Positions 8,390 through 16,562 of a stretch of DNA of 64,000 nucleotides are shown here, piece by piece. How positions within the stretch are numbered: position 1 is the stretch's first letter; the number at the start of each line of letters is the position of its first letter. Below the pieces are notes generated by a model. It saw only the letters and a list, made by a program, of their open reading frames with translations, ran no database searches and was not told where the DNA came from. The position numbers and the translations under genes were made by a program. Origin of the DNA: Nocardia sp. NBC_00403 (GTDB taxonomy: Bacteria; Actinomycetota; Actinomycetes; Mycobacteriales; Mycobacteriaceae); contig NZ_CP107939.1 of NCBI RefSeq assembly GCF_036046055.1, forward strand, positions 7,254,001-7,318,000. The letters run 5' to 3'.

Positions 8390-9881
8390 ACTCGCGGGCC
8401 CCAGACCGCTCGGGCAGATTCTCACCGACCTGGCTGCCGACACTCCGGAGGCCGCTGCGATCACCATGGGCGGCGAAACCTGGACAAGGCGAGACCTCGA
8501 GTCCGCCGCGAACCGCCGGGCCAGGTACTACGCCACGCTGGGCGTCGGCCACGGGGACTATGTCACCGTTGCACTCGCCAACGGCCCCTACTTCTACGCG
8601 ACAGTCTTCGCGATCTGGAAGCTCGGCGCCACACCGCAACTCATCTCGCCACGGCTGCCCGCACCCGAACGCGCCGCGGTCATCGGGCTCGCGCGGCCGA
8701 GGCTGGTCGTCGGCGCACCGGAGCCGGGCCTGCCCACACTGCCCGGCGAGCACGAGGGCGGTGCCGAGATCTCCGACGCGCCGTTCGACAGCTACCCGAT
8801 CGCACCAGCGTGGAAGGCGCCGACCTCCGGCGGCACCACGGGTCGCCCCAAACTGATCGTGTCCGGCCAGGACGGGCAGCTCGATATCGCGTCGCTGAAC
8901 TCGATCCTGCGCCAGCATCCCGACGACGTCCAACTGGTCACCGGACCGCTGTATCACAACGCCCCCTTCAACACCTCGTTCTTCGGGCTCATGGCAGGCC
9001 AACACCTCGTCGTGCTCCCGAAATTCGAGACCCGTGCCGCGCTCGATGCCATCGTTCACCATCGCGTCAGCTGGCTCACGGTGGTGCCGACCATGATGTC
9101 GCGCATGCTCACCGAGCTACGTGCCCGGCCGACGGCCTACGACCTCGGCTCCGTCCGTGCGCTCTGGCACATGGCAGCACTCTGCCCGCCCTGGCTCAAA
9201 CGGGCGTGGATCGATCTGCTGGGGCCCGATCGGATCTTCGAAATGTACGGCGGGACGGAGAATCAGATGATGACGCTGATCGACGGCCACGAGTGGCTCG
9301 CCCATCCCGGCTCCGTCGGGCGCGCCGTCTTCGGTGAGTTTCGCGTCCTGAATTCCGAGGGTCGTCCCTGTGCCCCCGGGGAGGTCGGCGAAATCTTCCT
9401 GCGGCCGCCCGTAGGCAACGGTCCGAGCTACCGCTACATCGGCGCCGAACCACGGACCCATCCGGACTGGCCGGGGTGGGATTCACTCGGCGACCTCGGG
9501 CACGTGGACCAGGCGGGGTACCTCTACCTCAGCGACCGCCGCACCGATCTGATCATCAGCGGCGGCGCCAATGTATTCCCTGCCGAGGTGGAAGCCGTCG
9601 TCACCGAGTACCCCGGCGTCCGGGGATGCGCGGTCCTCGGTTTGCCCGACGACGACCTCGGCGCGCGCGTACACGCCGTGGTCGAAACCGATGAGCCACT
9701 GATCGAGGCCGATATCCGGGCCTATGTCGAGGCGCGGCTCACCCGCTACAAGTGCCCGCGCAGCTACCGCTTCAGTAGCGCACCGTTGCGTGACGACGCC
9801 GGAAAGCTGCGCCGAAATGAGCTCCGCGACATCGAAATACAGCTGACAACGAGTAGCGCCAACCCCCAAGGAATGAGCTGA
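8382..9881 (+). CDS. Acyl-CoA synthetase / AMP-dependent ligase
   Basis: A 499-residue ANL-superfamily adenylating enzyme. It has the phosphate-binding loop SGGTTGRPKLIV (about 146-157), the EMYGGTEN motif, the YLYLSDRRTDLIISGGANVFPAEVE hinge region (read as DRRTDLIISGG plus NVFPAEVE), and a C-terminal DDAGKLRRNE with the candidate catalytic lysine. It activates a carboxylic acid to its CoA thioester. GTG start overlapping the preceding stop. With the esterase and hydratase it makes a plausible catabolic module for an ester-linked, possibly steroid- or aryl-type acid; the substrate is inference. Confidence 0.9.
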   Translation: MAELAGPRPLGQILTDLAADTPEAAAITMGGETWTRRDLESAANRRARYYATLGVGHGDYVTVALANGPYFYATVFAIWKLGATPQLISPRLPAPERAAVIGLARPRLVVGAPEPGLPTLPGEHEGGAEISDAPFDSYPIAPAWKAPTSGGTTGRPKLIVSGQDGQLDIASLNSILRQHPDDVQLVTGPLYHNAPFNTSFFGLMAGQHLVVLPKFETRAALDAIVHHRVSWLTVVPTMMSRMLTELRARPTAYDLGSVRALWHMAALCPPWLKRAWIDLLGPDRIFEMYGGTENQMMTLIDGHEWLAHPGSVGRAVFGEFRVLNSEGRPCAPGEVGEIFLRPPVGNGPSYRYIGAEPRTHPDWPGWDSLGDLGHVDQAGYLYLSDRRTDLIISGGANVFPAEVEAVVTEYPGVRGCAVLGLPDDDLGARVHAVVETDEPLIEADIRAYVEARLTRYKCPRSYRFSSAPLRDDAGKLRRNELRDIEIQLTTSSANPQGMS

Positions 9882-9894
9882 ACCTGGGTTTGGA

Positions 9895-9984
9895 CGGAAA
9901 GTGCCCGGCGGCTGACCCACTCCAAGATCGACCGCGGGCCGCCTTCGTCCGCACCGGCGGACGAAGGCGGCCTTCCACTTTCCG
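9895..9984. terminator. Strong nested hairpin between convergent genes
   Basis: An inner perfect 16-bp stem (9937-9952 with 9957-9972, loop ACCG) is nested inside outer arms CGGAAAGTG (9895-9903) and CACTTTCCG (9976-9984). It lies between the ligase gene and the convergent exported-protein gene and would terminate both. Confidence 0.8.
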
Positions 9985-10012
9985 GCCCGAACCAGGCGTC
10001 AGCGGGCCGGGG

Positions 10013-10741
10013 CTAGTTCGCCGGGACCGGCTCGGACGGCGCCACGTCGGCGGGTAGGACCGAGAGCACCGCATCGACGTAGCGATAGAACGCCGCGGTG
10101 CGGTTGCTCGAATTCTGGATCCAGTCGAGACCGAGATTGTCCTCACGGAAGAACTGCCGGCGTTGGCCGGTGGACAGTTCCAGCTGCACGCCCTTGCCCC
10201 GGCGATTGCGATTGGCGATGTTCTGCGGGGAGTCGCCGTTGATGTTGTCCGGTGTCTCGTCGGCCACCGTGAATCCGGCACGCTCCAGTGCTGAACGCAC
10301 CTTCTGCATCAGCACGGTGTCGCGGCCACCGACATGGGTAATGGGAGATGAGCCGCTCACACCGTGCCAGGACACCGTGTAGGAGCTCTGCTCGACCACG
10401 CGCACCCCGATGGGTTCGTCGAATCGGGTGGAGGTGATGTGCAGGTCGTCGTTGTCCTTCGGCTGGATCCCTTCGAAGGTGTAGCTGGCGCATTCCGCCT
10501 TCTGTGCGGCGTATCGAGCCAGCTCCGAGGTGCCTGCTTCGATCAGGCCACCGTGGATGGCTATCTGGGCGACCGGCGTACTGACGCCGGTCGGCCCGAT
10601 CGCGGTCCTGAGGTAGTCGATGCCTTCTCGCTTGGCTGCCGCGAGCTCCGCGTAGTTGCGATATTTGTCCGCCGCGCACGCGCGGCCTGCGCCGGCCAAC
10701 AGGGCGACGGCAGCGACCAGAACGACCACGACTTTCTTCAC
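10013..10741 (-). CDS. Exported protein of unknown function
   Basis: A 242-residue protein with a clear signal peptide (MKKVVVVLVAAVALLAG, probable cleavage after ACA near residue 24). The mature part has no family I recognise. It includes a short stretch of alternating beta-type sequence and a central GVRVVEQSSYTVSW segment, and two cysteines remain after cleavage at most. It stands alone between the ligase operon terminator and a winged-helix gene. It is probably secreted or periplasmic. The function is unknown. Confidence 0.7.
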   Translation of the reverse strand: MKKVVVVLVAAVALLAGAGRACAADKYRNYAELAAAKREGIDYLRTAIGPTGVSTPVAQIAIHGGLIEAGTSELARYAAQKAECASYTFEGIQPKDNDDLHITSTRFDEPIGVRVVEQSSYTVSWHGVSGSSPITHVGGRDTVLMQKVRSALERAGFTVADETPDNINGDSPQNIANRNRRGKGVQLELSTGQRRQFFREDNLGLDWIQNSSNRTAAFYRYVDAVLSVLPADVAPSEPVPAN

Positions 10742-10889
10742 AAGAGCAGGTTAGCCACGGGTACTCCGAGGGCGCATGGCCCGGCGCCTGGCACTGGCTG
10801 CTGTGGGAGATCCCGGAGCAGGTGATTCCACGGATCCTCGATTTCGTCCAGCAGCGCGATCTGGTCGATATCTGAGGCGCTGCGACGGG

Positions 10890-11978
10890 TCAGGCGTCGA
10901 TGACGACCTTGCCCGTCGCCTCCGGAACCACGAAGGTGAGCAGGTGTTCGGCTTCGACGCGGACAGCATGCTCGTCATCGAGCGAGAGTGGGTGCCAGGG
11001 GGTGATGCGCACCGTGGCGTCCTCGAGTGCCCAGCGACCATGGACGAAACCGTCGACGAGGTACATCGGGACACCCCCGGACGCCTCCTTCGCGATCCGG
11101 CCGCGGTCTTCGTCGCTGATTATTCGGCGGCGGTCCCGGTGCCCGAGCAGTGAGTTGTCGAAGGCGGGCAGAAAGCGCACCGGGACAGGAAGATTCGGGT
11201 CGGCCAGCGGCACGTCGGGCAGGTCGAACAGCTCCCTGCCCTGTTCGTCGCGGAAGACGCGCAGGTTCGCGCGCATGCCGTCGACCACTCCGGCCAGCCG
11301 GGTGATGCCCGCCCAGGCCTGGATATCCGCGACGCTCGCCGGACCGAAGCCCGCAAGATAGCGCAGGATGAGGGTCTCCCGCTGTGGTTGCGCGGACATC
11401 GGCGCGCCCATCCATTCCTCCGCGAGGCCGATGGTGACAGAGCGGTTGCGCCATCTGCCCCATGCGCCGGTGTCCGGGCCGTGCACCAGTGGAACCATGA
11501 GCTCGACCGCCTCGGCGAGCCTGCGGGTGTGCCGGCCCGGAAAGCGTTCGGCGAGAAGCAGTCCCAGCTCGCTGCGGGTCAATGTCCGGCCGGCAAGCAG
11601 CTCTCGGCCCGCGGCGGCGAGCGCATGATGGTCGAGGCCGTCGAGCTCGTCGCGGAAGTACGCCGCCTGCAACGCCGCACTGACGACGGGTTGCACCGTC
11701 GGCCGCAGCCAACGGAAATCCTCGGCGGCGGCCAGGTGCACGGTGCGCCGAATCATGCCCGAGCGCACCAGCTTCCGCTCTCTCAGCAGTTTCTCGAGCT
11801 CATCGTGCCGGAACTCCGCCAGCCGGGCCCACAGCCCGACGTATGGCCAGTTCGGTTCCTGCCCTTGCACCGCGACCAGGTGTTGCACGAGCTCGAGCGG
11901 CGCCATCGACACCCGCTGCACCAACAGTTGGCGCATCAACAGGGTTCGATTGAGCTCACGCAGCGACAGTTCGGTCAT
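10890..11978 (-). CDS. Winged-helix DNA-binding domain protein (HTH_42-like)
   Basis: A 362-residue protein with the LVAVQGQEPNWPYVGLWAR motif near the N-terminus and a FLPAFDNSLLGHRDR segment, typical of the widespread actinobacterial winged-helix family related to YcaQ/AlkX glycosylase-like proteins. Members are associated with DNA repair or DNA binding; which applies here is not known. The ORF could extend to 12047, but the ATG at 11978 (MTELSLREL) has GGATGG upstream and avoids the neighbouring divergent gene's promoter. Confidence 0.8.
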   Translation of the reverse strand: MTELSLRELNRTLLMRQLLVQRVSMAPLELVQHLVAVQGQEPNWPYVGLWARLAEFRHDELEKLLRERKLVRSGMIRRTVHLAAAEDFRWLRPTVQPVVSAALQAAYFRDELDGLDHHALAAAGRELLAGRTLTRSELGLLLAERFPGRHTRRLAEAVELMVPLVHGPDTGAWGRWRNRSVTIGLAEEWMGAPMSAQPQRETLILRYLAGFGPASVADIQAWAGITRLAGVVDGMRANLRVFRDEQGRELFDLPDVPLADPNLPVPVRFLPAFDNSLLGHRDRRRIISDEDRGRIAKEASGGVPMYLVDGFVHGRWALEDATVRITPWHPLSLDDEHAVRVEAEHLLTFVVPEATGKVVIDA

Positions 11979-12058
11979 CCCGCCATCCTGACCGATACCA
12001 CCGACACCTCGGCACTCCGCAGGTGGACTGTCGATATACGCATACATATACTGAGGGC

Positions 12059-12343
12059 ATGTTAGATCCCATCACCTTGACCGTAGGCGTGGCGATCGCC
12101 GGAGTCGGCTGGGCAGTGGGTCGATTCAGCCGACGCGGCACACCGACCGCCTCGCCCGCCCCCTGCGGCTGCGGCCACGACCTCGCCATGCACGACCCGC
12201 AAGAGGGCATCTGTCATACGGAGGTCTCCCGCAAGAGCAGCTACGGATTGCGCGAATGGGTTCGCTGCGGCTGCCGCCGGTATACGGGGCCGACGCCCAT
12301 CGAGGACTACTTCACCCGGACGATCCTGCCGCCTGCGGAGTAG
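12059..12343 (+). CDS. Small cysteine-rich single-span protein
   Basis: A 94-residue protein starting MLDPITLTVGVAIAGVGW, with one N-terminal transmembrane helix followed by a cytoplasmic-type domain with CGCGH, a HTE segment containing one further Cys, and CGCRRY. The spaced Cys and His residues suggest a small metal-binding fold. I do not recognise a named family. It diverges from the winged-helix gene, and the AT-rich stretch at 12032-12052 (TATACG and CATATA steps) may carry its promoter, giving an almost leaderless mRNA. Confidence 0.6.
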   Translation: MLDPITLTVGVAIAGVGWAVGRFSRRGTPTASPAPCGCGHDLAMHDPQEGICHTEVSRKSSYGLREWVRCGCRRYTGPTPIEDYFTRTILPPAE

Positions 12344-12434
12344 ACCCGAAGCGTCGTTCCATCGACATCTGCCGAGCCGGGAACACCCGACCGAACAACA
12401 GGCATTGCGCCCGCGGATTGCCCGGCGGCGGAAA

Positions 12435-14591
12435 TCAGCGGGTGACCACCTGCCAACCGTCGGGCACCCGCGCCGAGATCACCTGCGTGCCCTCCGCCTC
12501 CAGATCGATGGTCACCGAACCCAGGCGCAGATCGGTCAGTGAGATCCGACCCCACTCCGGCGGCAATTGTGGGCGCAGGGTGACGGTGCGGCCGGGCACA
12601 TTCGGGTCGAGCCCGAGGAAGGAACGCACCAGCAACAATGGCGCCGCACTCGCCCACGCCTGCGGTGAACACGAGGTCGGGTACGGCACCGGCACCGCGA
12701 ACTGATCACGCGGAAATCCACAGAACAGCTCGGGCAGTCGACCACCGAAAGCTGCTGCGGCATCGAGCAATCCGCCCGCGATACGGGTTGCCAACTCCAC
12801 CGCACCGGGGACCTGCCGGTAACGCAGCAGCCCGGCGACGGCGATCGCGGTGTCGTGCGGCCACACCGATCCGCAGTGATAGCTCATCGGGTTGTAGGCG
12901 CCCATCGACGAAGAAAGCGTGCGCAACCCGAAACCGGTGTCCATATCCGGGCCGGACAACCGCCGCACCAACTCGGCGGCATGCTCGTCGGTGGCGATTC
13001 CGGCCCAGAGACAATGTGCCACATTGCTTGTCAGTGCATCGACCTGGCGCTTGCCGCCGTCCAGCGCTACTGCGTACCAACCTCTGTCGGACAGCCAGAA
13101 TTGCTCGGCGAACTTGCCGCGCAGTTCGGCGGCCCGCTCGCGCAGCCGAGTCGCGATGCGTGGCTCGCCGAATACATCGGCGAGTTCGGCCCGCGCAAGC
13201 AGGGCGGCGTGCGCATAACCCTGCACCTCGCACAGCGCGATCGGGGCCGCGGCAAGATGCCCTGCGGCGTCATTGATTCCGTCGAAGCTATCCTTCCAGC
13301 CCTGGTTGATCAAACCTCGATCGCTGGCTCTGCGGTACTCGACGAAACCGTCGCCGTCCTGATCGCCGTACTCGGTCAACCAGCCGATCGCGGCGTCGGC
13401 GGCGGGCAACAAGGCCCTTATCGCATCGGGATCCGCGCCCCACCGATGACATTCGGCGAGCAACATCACGAAAAGCGGTGTGGCGTCGGCAGTTCCATAG
13501 TAAATGTTGCCGCCGAGTGCCTGTCCGCTCGCCGGGCCACGGCGCATCTCGTGCATGATCCGCCCCGGCTCCTCCTCGGTAAGCGGATCGACCTTCTTGC
13601 CCTGCAATTCGGCCAGCTGTTGCAGTGTGCCGAGCGCCAGGTCGACCTCCAGCGGCAGTGCCATCCATGCGGTCAACAGGCTGTCGCGACCGAACAGCGT
13701 CATGAACCAGGGGGCGCCTGCGGCGACGAACGGCCTGCCCTCGCCGGTTTCGTCGTGAATCTGCAAGGCGCCGAGATCACTTTCCGAGCGCCGCAACACC
13801 TGAGTGAGCAGCAAGTCGGTGGCGGCGATCTTCGTTGCGGTATCGCGCCACGCCTCGATCTTGCGGCTCGGTGCGCTGAGCCCATGGTGCTCACCCGGAG
13901 CCAGTGGTGCCTGGACGCGCTGGTTTCCCACGGTCGGCTGGGCGATGATCTCGGTCTGCCAGCTCCCCCCCGGCGGCACCACGATCCGCCAGACCAAGGT
14001 GCCGGGCAATACCGTAGGTTCGACGGTCGCCGTGACCGACAGCCCGCGCGCCCGATCGACGTGATCGTGCAACAACAGCTCGCCCTCGGCCACCGCTATG
14101 TCGGCTCTCCCGTGCCCGGCCCTGCCCTCTTTGACCGCGAACAGATCGAGGAAATCGGCGTTGACATGCAGTTCCAACGTGACCGCCGTCGGCTCGCGGC
14201 CCATATTCTCCAGCGTCAGTATCTCGTGCATCCCGTCGGCTATGAGCCGCTCGCGCACCACGAGCAATGTGCTGTCGGCCAGCCCCGCCTGCGGTGGTCT
14301 TCGCAGCACGAACCGTGCCGCGAACGCTTCCGGGCTCAGCACCGAAAGCGGTTCGGCGGGCTTGCCGTCCACCAGCAGCTCCCAGCGCGAAATGACGCGC
14401 GCGTCCCGGAAGAACAGACCGTGCGGCCGGCCCGGCTCGACATCGCCGAGCCGGTTCGACAGACAGAACGTCGCGCCCTCGACCAGCGTCACCGAACTGT
14501 CGCAGCCGCCGAGGCCGGTAGGCTCGCCGGAGTTCAACGGTCGTGGGCTCTGCGGTTCAGGGCTCGGCGCAGCGCCGATCTCTGCTGTCAT
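12435..14591 (-). CDS. Amylo-alpha-1,6-glucosidase / glycogen debranching-type enzyme
   Basis: A 718-residue protein with an N-terminal GDE-type beta domain (VEGATFCLSNRLGD, PHGLFFRDARVISRWELLVDG) and a C-terminal (alpha/alpha)6 barrel with LFGRDSLLTAWMALP, a segment holding a likely catalytic acidic residue. Proteins of this type hydrolyse alpha-1,6 branches of glycogen-like glucans or act on related polysaccharides. The ATG overlaps the stop of the upstream glycosyltransferase (ATGA), so the two are co-translated and probably act on the same glycan. Confidence 0.85.
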   Translation of the reverse strand: MTAEIGAAPSPEPQSPRPLNSGEPTGLGGCDSSVTLVEGATFCLSNRLGDVEPGRPHGLFFRDARVISRWELLVDGKPAEPLSVLSPEAFAARFVLRRPPQAGLADSTLLVVRERLIADGMHEILTLENMGREPTAVTLELHVNADFLDLFAVKEGRAGHGRADIAVAEGELLLHDHVDRARGLSVTATVEPTVLPGTLVWRIVVPPGGSWQTEIIAQPTVGNQRVQAPLAPGEHHGLSAPSRKIEAWRDTATKIAATDLLLTQVLRRSESDLGALQIHDETGEGRPFVAAGAPWFMTLFGRDSLLTAWMALPLEVDLALGTLQQLAELQGKKVDPLTEEEPGRIMHEMRRGPASGQALGGNIYYGTADATPLFVMLLAECHRWGADPDAIRALLPAADAAIGWLTEYGDQDGDGFVEYRRASDRGLINQGWKDSFDGINDAAGHLAAAPIALCEVQGYAHAALLARAELADVFGEPRIATRLRERAAELRGKFAEQFWLSDRGWYAVALDGGKRQVDALTSNVAHCLWAGIATDEHAAELVRRLSGPDMDTGFGLRTLSSSMGAYNPMSYHCGSVWPHDTAIAVAGLLRYRQVPGAVELATRIAGGLLDAAAAFGGRLPELFCGFPRDQFAVPVPYPTSCSPQAWASAAPLLLVRSFLGLDPNVPGRTVTLRPQLPPEWGRISLTDLRLGSVTIDLEAEGTQVISARVPDGWQVVTR

Positions 14592-15781
14592 GCCAGTTCG
14601 CTCGCCACAACCCGGACCGGAACGGTCTCATCGACCCAGCGGGCGGCTCGGGCCTTGCGTCCTTGCCGCAGTAGCCGGTGATAGACCTGCTCGTAGCCGC
14701 GCCCGAGCGTGTCGGCGCCGAAGTTCGCCTCGACATGCGCCCGGCAGGCGGCCGGATCCAGCTCGCCGACCTGAGCAATCGCCGCGGGCAGCTCGGCCGG
14801 ATCGTCGCAGATCCGTCCGGTCACGCCGTCGACGATCACCTCGTCGACCGCACCGCCGCGCAGCGCGACCACCGGGGTGCCGCAGACCATAGATTCGATC
14901 ATCACCATGCCGAACGGTTCCTCCCAGCGGATGGGGAACAACAGACAACGCGCACCGGAGAGTAGCTTGCGTTTGGCCGCCGCGTCGGCGAGTCCGAAAA
15001 CATGATCGTGCTCGGTCAGCAGCGGTCGCACCACCTTCTCGAAGTACGCCTTCTCCGGCGGTTCACTGCACTTGCCGGCGAGCACTAGCGGAATACCGGC
15101 CGCGTGTGCGGCCTCGACCGCGAGGTGGGGTGCTTTGCACTCGTTGAACCGACCGAGAAACAATGCATAGTTTCCCTTGTCCGCGCGGAACGGCCATTGG
15201 TCCACGTGCAGCGCGTTGTGTACGCGCCCAACCCAATTCAAGTCCGGCGCCAGTGCGCGCTGACGGTCGCTGATCGCCACCAGCGCGACCTCGTTGCCGA
15301 GTTCGCGGTAGTACCGATAGGAATCGTCCTCGACCGGGCCGTGCACCGTCACCACTGTCGGCAGCCCGAGCTTTTGGTAGGCGGGCACGTTGAGGGGGCC
15401 CGCGAAGGTGTGGTCGTGCACCAAGTCGATGCCAGAGGTAGCGGCGATGTGCTCGATGGCCCTTCGCGACTTGAGCGCATGGACTACTTCCGGAAACGGC
15501 TCGCCGAGCCGCTCGGGCAGCGCCCGGTCCCACACCGGGACGAACTTCGCCTTGGTGCCCGGTTCACCTGCGCCGATCAGTGTCACATCGTGGCCGCGGG
15601 CGACCAGCGCATCGACCAGATCCGCGACGACTGCCTCGACACCGCCGTACGCCTTGGGCGGCACGTCGAAATACGGGGGGACAACCATCGCGATGCGGAA
15701 TCGTTCACCGACATGATCGATCGACAAGAGATCCGAAGACGCAATCGGCGCCGAACTGGGCGTGGATAACCGTTGACTCAT
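14588..15781 (-). CDS. Family 4 glycosyltransferase (GT-B)
   Basis: A 397-residue GT4-type glycosyltransferase. It begins with the donor-site-proximal PPKAYGGVEAVVADL motif and has DLVHDHTF, a LFLGRFNECKAPHLA segment at the start of the second Rossmann domain, and an EPFGMVMIESMVCGTPVVA motif with the E-x7-E signature. It transfers a sugar from a nucleotide donor to an unknown acceptor. ATG at 15781 follows GGAAGG; longer in-frame starts lie over the ribosome site. It is the first gene of a pair with the debranching-type enzyme. Confidence 0.88.
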   Translation of the reverse strand: MSQRLSTPSSAPIASSDLLSIDHVGERFRIAMVVPPYFDVPPKAYGGVEAVVADLVDALVARGHDVTLIGAGEPGTKAKFVPVWDRALPERLGEPFPEVVHALKSRRAIEHIAATSGIDLVHDHTFAGPLNVPAYQKLGLPTVVTVHGPVEDDSYRYYRELGNEVALVAISDRQRALAPDLNWVGRVHNALHVDQWPFRADKGNYALFLGRFNECKAPHLAVEAAHAAGIPLVLAGKCSEPPEKAYFEKVVRPLLTEHDHVFGLADAAAKRKLLSGARCLLFPIRWEEPFGMVMIESMVCGTPVVALRGGAVDEVIVDGVTGRICDDPAELPAAIAQVGELDPAACRAHVEANFGADTLGRGYEQVYHRLLRQGRKARAARWVDETVPVRVVASELA

Positions 15782-15911
15782 GACCATCCTTCCAAGCAAC
15801 CGTTGGCACTCGCATCCACCCAGCACTCGGAGCGCTGGGCGCCGAACGTGGTGGCCGCCGCGGCGGAGGTGGAGACAATGCCTGCACCGCCGTCCATCAG
15901 GGCTTGGTTGG

Positions 15912-15938
15912 CCTGTTCGCGCCTGGGGCGCGAACAGG
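15912..15938. terminator. 12-bp hairpin downstream of ahpD-like gene
   Basis: CCTGTTCGCGCC (15912-15923) pairs with GGCGCGAACAGG (15927-15938) around a 3-base loop. It lies between the end of the AhpD-like gene and the glycosyltransferase start, both on the minus strand. It could end the upstream transcript, but no T-run is evident on the minus strand. A second imperfect hairpin lies near 15985-16012. Confidence 0.5.
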
Positions 15939-16037
15939 GGGGCCGACAGAGACGTACCTCATGATCAACTATTCAAACCAGGCAGTCGGTCCCAATTTTG
16001 GGCCCGACCGAGCAAGCGCTCGGCCGGGTTACCGGCC

Positions 16038-16478
16038 TCAGGGCAACTCGGGCTGCATCCGCAGCGGCACGCCGATCCGATTCCACAGGTTGATCATCGC
16101 GGTGATCGCTACCAGACCGGCACGCGCACCCGTCTCGAAGTGCTTCTCGACATCCGCCCAGATCTCATCGCTCACGCCGTGCTCACCGAGCTTGGTGACC
16201 GCCTCGGCATAGGCTAGCGCCGCGCGCTCCTGCTCGGTGTACAACGCCGATTCGCGCCAGGCGTCGAGCTGGAAGATCCGCTTTTCGGTTTCGCCTGCCA
16301 GGCGAGCATCGGTGGTGTGCATATCGATGCAGTACACACAGCCGTTGATCTGCGAGCCGCGGATCTTCACCAGCTCGCGGATCGTCGGATCCAACGGGCC
16401 GCGGCGGATCGCCGATTCTGCGGCAAACCAGGCGTGGTAGATCTCGGGGGCAACCTCGGCCAAATTCATTCGTGCCAC
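16038..16478 (-). CDS. AhpD-like carboxymuconolactone decarboxylase family protein
   Basis: A 146-residue all-helical protein with the CVYCIDMHTTDAR motif (C-x-x-C plus His), the redox centre of AhpD-type alkylhydroperoxidases. It probably has peroxidase or thiol-oxidoreductase activity in the cytoplasm. GTG at 16478 has GAGAGGAC upstream at good spacing; the ATG three codons further in is too far from it. A palindrome at 16495-16516 sits just upstream and suggests specific control. Confidence 0.85.
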   Translation of the reverse strand: MARMNLAEVAPEIYHAWFAAESAIRRGPLDPTIRELVKIRGSQINGCVYCIDMHTTDARLAGETEKRIFQLDAWRESALYTEQERAALAYAEAVTKLGEHGVSDEIWADVEKHFETGARAGLVAITAMINLWNRIGVPLRMQPELP

Positions 16479-16494
16479 GGTGTTCGTCCTCTCT

Positions 16495-16516
16495 CAGGTG
16501 CATACTGCTGCACCTG
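16495..16516. promoter_or_regulatory. Palindrome CAGGTGCA-N6-TGCACCTG upstream of ahpD-like gene
   Basis: Perfect 8-bp arms (16495-16502 and 16509-16516) are centred about 27 bases upstream of the GTG start of the AhpD-like gene. The size and position suit a dimeric repressor operator; the regulator is unknown. Confidence 0.55.
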
Positions 16517-16562
16517 GGAGACGACACAGCCGCCGCTGCTGTGACATCCGGGGACCTTGCCG

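Noticed and set aside
12855..14681. 608-codon plus-strand ORF antisense to the debranching-type gene
   Set aside because: Shadow frame; the minus-strand protein is clearly homologous to a known family.
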